DNA of 64,000 nt from Geodermatophilus sabuli (GTDB taxonomy: Bacteria > Actinomycetota > Actinomycetes > Mycobacteriales > Geodermatophilaceae). This document shows positions 60,595 to 64,000 of the stretch, in pieces (positions within the stretch are counted from its first letter, which is position 1; every line of letters starts with the position of its first letter). The notes under the pieces are model-generated. The model was given only the letters and a program-made list of their open reading frames with translations, was not told the origin of the DNA and did not search any database. The stretch spans positions 355,260 to 419,259 of the forward strand of contig NZ_OBDO01000004.1 in assembly GCF_900215145.1 (NCBI RefSeq), read 5' to 3'. A program made the translations under genes and the position numbers.

Positions 60595-60909
60595 CAGCGC
60601 AGCCGCCGATCTGCAGCGGATGACGCCCGTCGTGTCGCCGGTCGAACGATCGGCCGGAGCCCACCAGCCGTGTGCGTGTGTGGCGTGTCGCCCCTGACCG
60701 AACTCGACCACGCCCCGACGCCACCACCGCGGCTGGTGCGTGTCTGCGGGGTTCCACGGGGTCCGGGGGCGTAGAGCGCCAGGTCAGAGCCACGAGGGCA
60801 CCTCGACAGGCCGCCGCGGACACCGCTGACGGGAGCCGCCGGATCCCCGACCTGTGACCAGGTCGGGGATCCGGCGTCAGGTGCACCCGAGGCGAGCGGT
60901 CTGGCTGTG
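60595..60909. other. Intergenic region with repeat copy 5 and a terminator
   Basis: The dispersed repeat lies at 60668-60697 (GTGTGCGTG block, then GTGTCGCCCCTGACC, diverged at its right end), followed by the hairpin at 60837-60876. No gene is visible. Confidence 0.5.
60837..60876 (-). terminator. 18-bp hairpin terminator after YeiH-family gene
   Basis: 60837-60854 and 60859-60876 are a perfect 18-bp inverted repeat with a 4-nt loop, 34 bp beyond the stop of the minus-strand transporter gene. Confidence 0.8.
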
Positions 60910-61959
60910 TCACCCGAGCAGGAAGACCCCGGCCAGCGAGACACCCGCGACGAGCAGCGTTGACAGCGTGGCCACGATGAGGACCGGGCCGCTGCGGCGG
61001 AAGAGCGTCGCGATCTGCACCGCGGCTCCCATCCCGAACAGTGCGGCGCCGAGGGCGGCGACCTGCACCTGCGAGATCGCCGCGAGCGCACCCGCGGGGA
61101 CCATCCCGGTGCTGCGGAAGGCGACGCAGGCGAGGAAGCCGAGCACGAACAGCGGCACGATCGGCGGCCGCTTGCCGCCGGTCTGCGCACCGGCCATCCG
61201 CTTCCGCACGCTGACGGTGGCCACCACGGGGGCCAGCATGAGCACGCGGGTCAGCTTCACGACGACGGCGATGGCGACGACGCTCGCCCCACCCGCGCCG
61301 GCCGCGGCGACGACCTGGCCGACCTCCTGGATGCTGGCCCCGGCCCAGATGCCGAACTGCTGGTCGGTCAGGCCCAGCGGACCGGCCAACAGCGGCAGCA
61401 GGACCATCGCCAGCGTGCCGAACAGGGTGACCATCGCGATGCCGACGGTGACGTCCTCCTCGTCGGCGCCGGCGGTGTCCTCCATCGCCGCGATCGCCGA
61501 GGCGCCGCAGATGGCGAAGCCGGTGCCCAGGATCAGGCTGCGGGCCGCGCCCAGCCGGGCCCGGTTGCCCAGCCAGGTGGTGACCACCAGCGTGATCACC
61601 AGGGTGGCCGCGACCAGCGCGATGGTGCCGAGGCCGAGCGCGGCGATCGCGCCGAAGGAGACCGAGAAGCCCAGCAGCACGATCCCGACCCGCAGCAGCC
61701 GCTTGGTGATCCCGCCCAGCGCCTGCCGCGCCCCGGCGGGCAGCAGCCGGGTGTTGCCGGCCAGCATGCCCAGTGCGACCGCCCAGGTGAGCACACCGAT
61801 CGCGGGCACGAACTGGTGGGCCAGCATGGCCCCGCCGAGCCCGAGACCGGCGGCGAGCAGCCCGGTACACACCTTCCGGCGGCGTGCCGCGACGGGGGTC
61901 GCGACAGGCTCGTCGATGTCGTTCTCACGCACGTCGTCGACAGGCAGGACGGCGGTCAT
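60910..61959 (-). CDS. YeiH-family putative sulfate exporter
   Basis: 349 residues from ATG 61959, overlapping the stop of the MFS gene (ATGA). About ten membrane helices; WAVALGMLAGN, GTGFAICGASAIAAM and GIWAGASIQEVGQVVAA are hallmarks of the YeiH/UPF0324 family, annotated as putative sulfate or organic-acid exporters. Coupled to the MFS gene, so probably part of the same substrate pathway as the adjacent BKACE enzyme. Confidence 0.88.
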   Translation of the reverse strand: MTAVLPVDDVRENDIDEPVATPVAARRRKVCTGLLAAGLGLGGAMLAHQFVPAIGVLTWAVALGMLAGNTRLLPAGARQALGGITKRLLRVGIVLLGFSVSFGAIAALGLGTIALVAATLVITLVVTTWLGNRARLGAARSLILGTGFAICGASAIAAMEDTAGADEEDVTVGIAMVTLFGTLAMVLLPLLAGPLGLTDQQFGIWAGASIQEVGQVVAAAGAGGASVVAIAVVVKLTRVLMLAPVVATVSVRKRMAGAQTGGKRPPIVPLFVLGFLACVAFRSTGMVPAGALAAISQVQVAALGAALFGMGAAVQIATLFRRSGPVLIVATLSTLLVAGVSLAGVFLLG

Positions 61960-63284
61960 CGGATGACCGACTGAGCGTCGACCTTGGCGAGGCTGCGCAG
62001 GTAGTACTTGCGGCCGATCAGCAGCGCGATGAGGGCGCCCACCGCCACGACGGGGACGATCTGCATGGCGCCGGCCAGGCCGAACCGGTCGGCCAGGATG
62101 CCGGTGATCAGCGACCCGGCGGCGAGTCCGAGCAGGTTGTTCGCCAGGGTGAGGGTGCCCAGCGCGGTGGCCCGGATGGACTCGTGGGTCAGGTTGGTGA
62201 CCATCGCGCCGGCCGGACCGGCGGTGCCGGCGGCGAAGAAGACGCCGATCGCCAGCAGCAGCAGCTGCGCGCCGCCGTGCGGCAGGGAGAAGCCGACGCC
62301 GAGGAAGACCAGCGATGCCGTCGTGTAGACGATGGCGGTGGTCCACTTGCGGATGGCGACCGTCCGGGCCAGCCGGTCGGTGACGGCGCCGCAGACGATC
62401 ATGCCGGTGCCCATGAGCAGGATCGCGATCGCCGCGATCCCGGCGGCCTTGTCCGGGGCCAGGCCGTAGGCGCGGCCCAGGTAGCTGGGCAGCCAGGCGA
62501 ACAGCGAGCCGGCGATGAACAGCTGCAAGCCGCTGCCGACGTAGGCGGCGATGACCGACGGCGTGCTGAACAGCGTGCGCAGCTTGGCCCGGCCGCCGGG
62601 GGCCGTCACCGGCTGGCCGTCGGTGAGGGTGGCGACGCGGTGCGCCTCGAGCTTCTTGTCGCTGATCAGCGCCCGGTAGGCGACGACGAGGACCAGGCCG
62701 AGGATGGCCATCGCGGCGAACGACCAGCGCCAGCCGAACTGGACGGCGAGCGCGCCACCCAGGGCGACGCCGAGCACCGAGCCGAACGAGCCGCCGGCCA
62801 GGAAGGCGCCGGTCAGGGAGGCGCGGCGGTAGACCGGGAAGACGGCGAGCACGACGGCCAGGCCGACGCTGCCGTAGGCGGCCTCACCGACACCGATGAA
62901 GACCCGGGCCAGCATCAGCTGCTCGTAGTTGGCCGCGATCGCCGAGCCGGCCGTGGCCAGGCTCCAGATCGAGGCCATCAGCACGATGGACTTGACCCGG
63001 CCCCAGCGGTCACCCAGCAGCGACAGCGGAACGGCCAGCAGGCCGACGGTCAGCGCGACGACGCTCGTCAGCCCGCCGAGCTCGGTGTCGGTCAGCGCCC
63101 ATTCCACCTTCAAGAACGGGAAGACGGCGGACAGCACCTGCCGCGACATGTAGTCCGACAACAGCAGCGCGAAGGTGAGAGCAAAAACGAGCCAGGGAAA
63201 GAATCTCCGGGCCCGGGGGGCCGCAGAGGCGGAGGGCCGGTCGACGATCGTGTCGCCGACCCTCTCGGTGATCGGTGCTGCCAT
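61956..63284 (-). CDS. MFS transporter
   Basis: 442 residues with 12 predicted helices. LLGDRWGRVKSIVLM is the loop 2-3 signature (GDRxGR), and VFPVYRRASLTGAFLAGGSF follows near the middle of the N-terminal half. Looks like the anion:cation symporter/sugar-acid branch (organic anion uptake). It precedes the YeiH-family exporter and is preceded by the BKACE gene, suggesting import of a carboxylate or keto-acid precursor. Confidence 0.88.
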   Translation of the reverse strand: MAAPITERVGDTIVDRPSASAAPRARRFFPWLVFALTFALLLSDYMSRQVLSAVFPFLKVEWALTDTELGGLTSVVALTVGLLAVPLSLLGDRWGRVKSIVLMASIWSLATAGSAIAANYEQLMLARVFIGVGEAAYGSVGLAVVLAVFPVYRRASLTGAFLAGGSFGSVLGVALGGALAVQFGWRWSFAAMAILGLVLVVAYRALISDKKLEAHRVATLTDGQPVTAPGGRAKLRTLFSTPSVIAAYVGSGLQLFIAGSLFAWLPSYLGRAYGLAPDKAAGIAAIAILLMGTGMIVCGAVTDRLARTVAIRKWTTAIVYTTASLVFLGVGFSLPHGGAQLLLLAIGVFFAAGTAGPAGAMVTNLTHESIRATALGTLTLANNLLGLAAGSLITGILADRFGLAGAMQIVPVVAVGALIALLIGRKYYLRSLAKVDAQSVIR

Positions 63285-63456
63285 GACGAAGCTCCAGTTC
63301 GACGAGTCGATGCGCGATCCCGACGCCGCCCAGGGGGCGGCTGATCGAGGGGTCGACGTCGAACCGGGTGCTCGTCATCGACATGGGCGTGGGGTGCGGG
63401 CGCTCAGCGGAGGAGGGCCCGCACCCCACGTCGGGCGGTCGGGTGGCCGTCGATCA

Positions 63457-63526
63457 GGCGGTGCTGATCAGGCGGTGTTGACCAAACGGTGTTGACCAAA
63501 CGGTGTTGATCAGACGGTGTTGATCA
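63457..63526. repeat. Five tandem copies of a 14-bp unit
   Basis: Units such as GGCGGTGTTGACCA begin at 63457, 63471, 63485, 63499 and 63513, with 1-3 differences each. The last covers the stop codon of the BKACE gene. Possibly a polymorphic minisatellite; no function assigned. Confidence 0.85.
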
Positions 63527-64000
63527 GGCGTGGTGCAGGAAGCCCCGCTGGCCGGGCTGGCGGTTGGGCGGGTAGCCGAGCTTGGCCAGCGCCTCGTCGG
63601 CGCTGCCCCAGTACTCGCCGAGCTGATAGATCTCGCGCGCCTCCTTGCCGGTGGCCACCTCGCGGCCGAGCTCGCCGGCGATGCGCACCAACTGACGCAC
63701 GGCATCGGCCGAGGTGCACTTCTCACCCAACCGGCCCCACAGGGTGTCCTCGTTGCCGCAGCGGGTGTGCAAACCCAGCGCCATCGCGATCGCGTTGACC
63801 GGCAGGACGTTGCGCATGATGCTCTCCAGCGTCAGCGACGCGCCGTCCGGCACCCGGCGGATGAACTCCAGCATCGTGTACGGATTCGGCCCGTCGAAAC
63901 CGCCACCGATGGCCACCCAGGTCAGGTTCAGCGGACCGGTGTACACCCCGCGCCGGACCAGCCGCTCCACCGTCTCCAGCTGCGCGGAGTGGGCCAGCTG
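63524..64000 (-). CDS. BKACE-family (DUF849) beta-keto acid cleavage enzyme, N-terminus beyond window
   Basis: The 158 C-terminal residues are present. LNLTWVAIGGGF, NAIAMALGLHTRCGNEDTLW and DEALAKLGYPP match the TIM-barrel BKACE family, which converts a beta-keto acid plus acetyl-CoA to acetoacetate and a new acyl-CoA. The N-terminal metal-binding His residues are outside the window. Transcribed toward the MFS and YeiH genes, forming a likely uptake-and-catabolism unit. Confidence 0.85.
   Translation of the reverse strand, partial: QLAHSAQLETVERLVRRGVYTGPLNLTWVAIGGGFDGPNPYTMLEFIRRVPDGASLTLESIMRNVLPVNAIAMALGLHTRCGNEDTLWGRLGEKCTSADAVRQLVRIAGELGREVATGKEAREIYQLGEYWGSADEALAKLGYPPNRQPGQRGFLHHA

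Noticed and set aside
6641..60697. Interpreting the dispersed repeats as rho-independent terminators
   Set aside because: The inverted GTGTC/GACAC arms are present in only one copy and no T-run follows.
1..64000. CRISPR arrays, tRNA and rRNA genes
   Set aside because: No regularly spaced repeat-spacer arrangement, cloverleaf-like sequence or rRNA-like block was noticed on either strand by eye; a covariance-model scan would be needed to exclude small RNAs.

Overview
The window is very GC-rich, with strong GC bias at third codon positions, frequent GTG starts and purine-rich Shine-Dalgarno sites. Together with the gene content (SARP/BTAD regulators, NarL-type two-component genes, a LAL-type LuxR giant, lanthipeptide machinery, DoxX, a beta-keto acid cleavage enzyme) this points to a chromosome segment of a high-GC Gram-positive actinobacterium. 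Geodermatophilaceae or a relative is a guess. There is no rRNA, tRNA or CRISPR array; the only mobile-element trace is a broken IS256-type transposase start near 55.6 kb.

Layout. 0-9.5 kb: a truncated secreted alpha/beta-hydrolase, a cytoplasmic lipase-like hydrolase divergent from a large membrane-anchored STAND/NACHT-like NTPase, a VioB-like ferritin-fold protein with its partner, and a VTT/DedA membrane protein. 9.9-17 kb: signalling genes (10-TM histidine kinase, receiver-only protein, NarL regulators, degenerate-GGDEF/EAL protein) and a PIG-L deacetylase. 17.1-26.8 kb: a RiPP gene cluster with a LuxR-type regulator, radical SAM enzyme, 31-residue Cys-rich precursor followed by a 19-bp hairpin, two ABC exporter half-transporters, a second radical SAM enzyme and a three-domain lanthionine synthetase (lyase-like, kinase, zinc-ligand-bearing cyclase). 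27.4 kb: an ECF-type sigma factor. 37.5-28.4 kb (minus strand): a six-gene operon whose third gene looks like an encapsulin-type HK97 shell protein, together with a polyprenyl diphosphate synthase, an FAD oxidoreductase, a DUF3237 protein and a class III cyclase/ATPase/TPR protein. 38.2 kb: a Crp-family regulator. 39-54.6 kb: an array of hydrolases (lipase, gluzincin and metzincin metallopeptidases, trypsin-like peptidase, M14 carboxypeptidase, DUF2235 phospholipase-like protein, patatin) with small accessory proteins and two SARP regulators; I see no signal peptide on most of them. 55-64 kb: housekeeping-like genes, a LAL regulator, a YeiH/MFS transporter pair and a partial BKACE gene.

The unifying signal is regulatory. 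At least ten intergenic sites carry two or three TGAC direct repeats spaced exactly 11 bp, nearly always ending about 15 bp before a -10-like TAnnnT. This is the classical architecture of SARP-controlled promoters, and two SARP genes lie in the same region. The sites precede the lipase/NTPase pair at 3 kb, the encapsulin-like operon, and almost every hydrolase unit from 39 to 51 kb, so these genes probably form one regulon. A second, separate signal is a pair of Crp-type dyads (TGTCA-N6-TGACA) placed identically upstream of the sigma factor gene and of a 69-residue protein gene next to the Crp-family gene.
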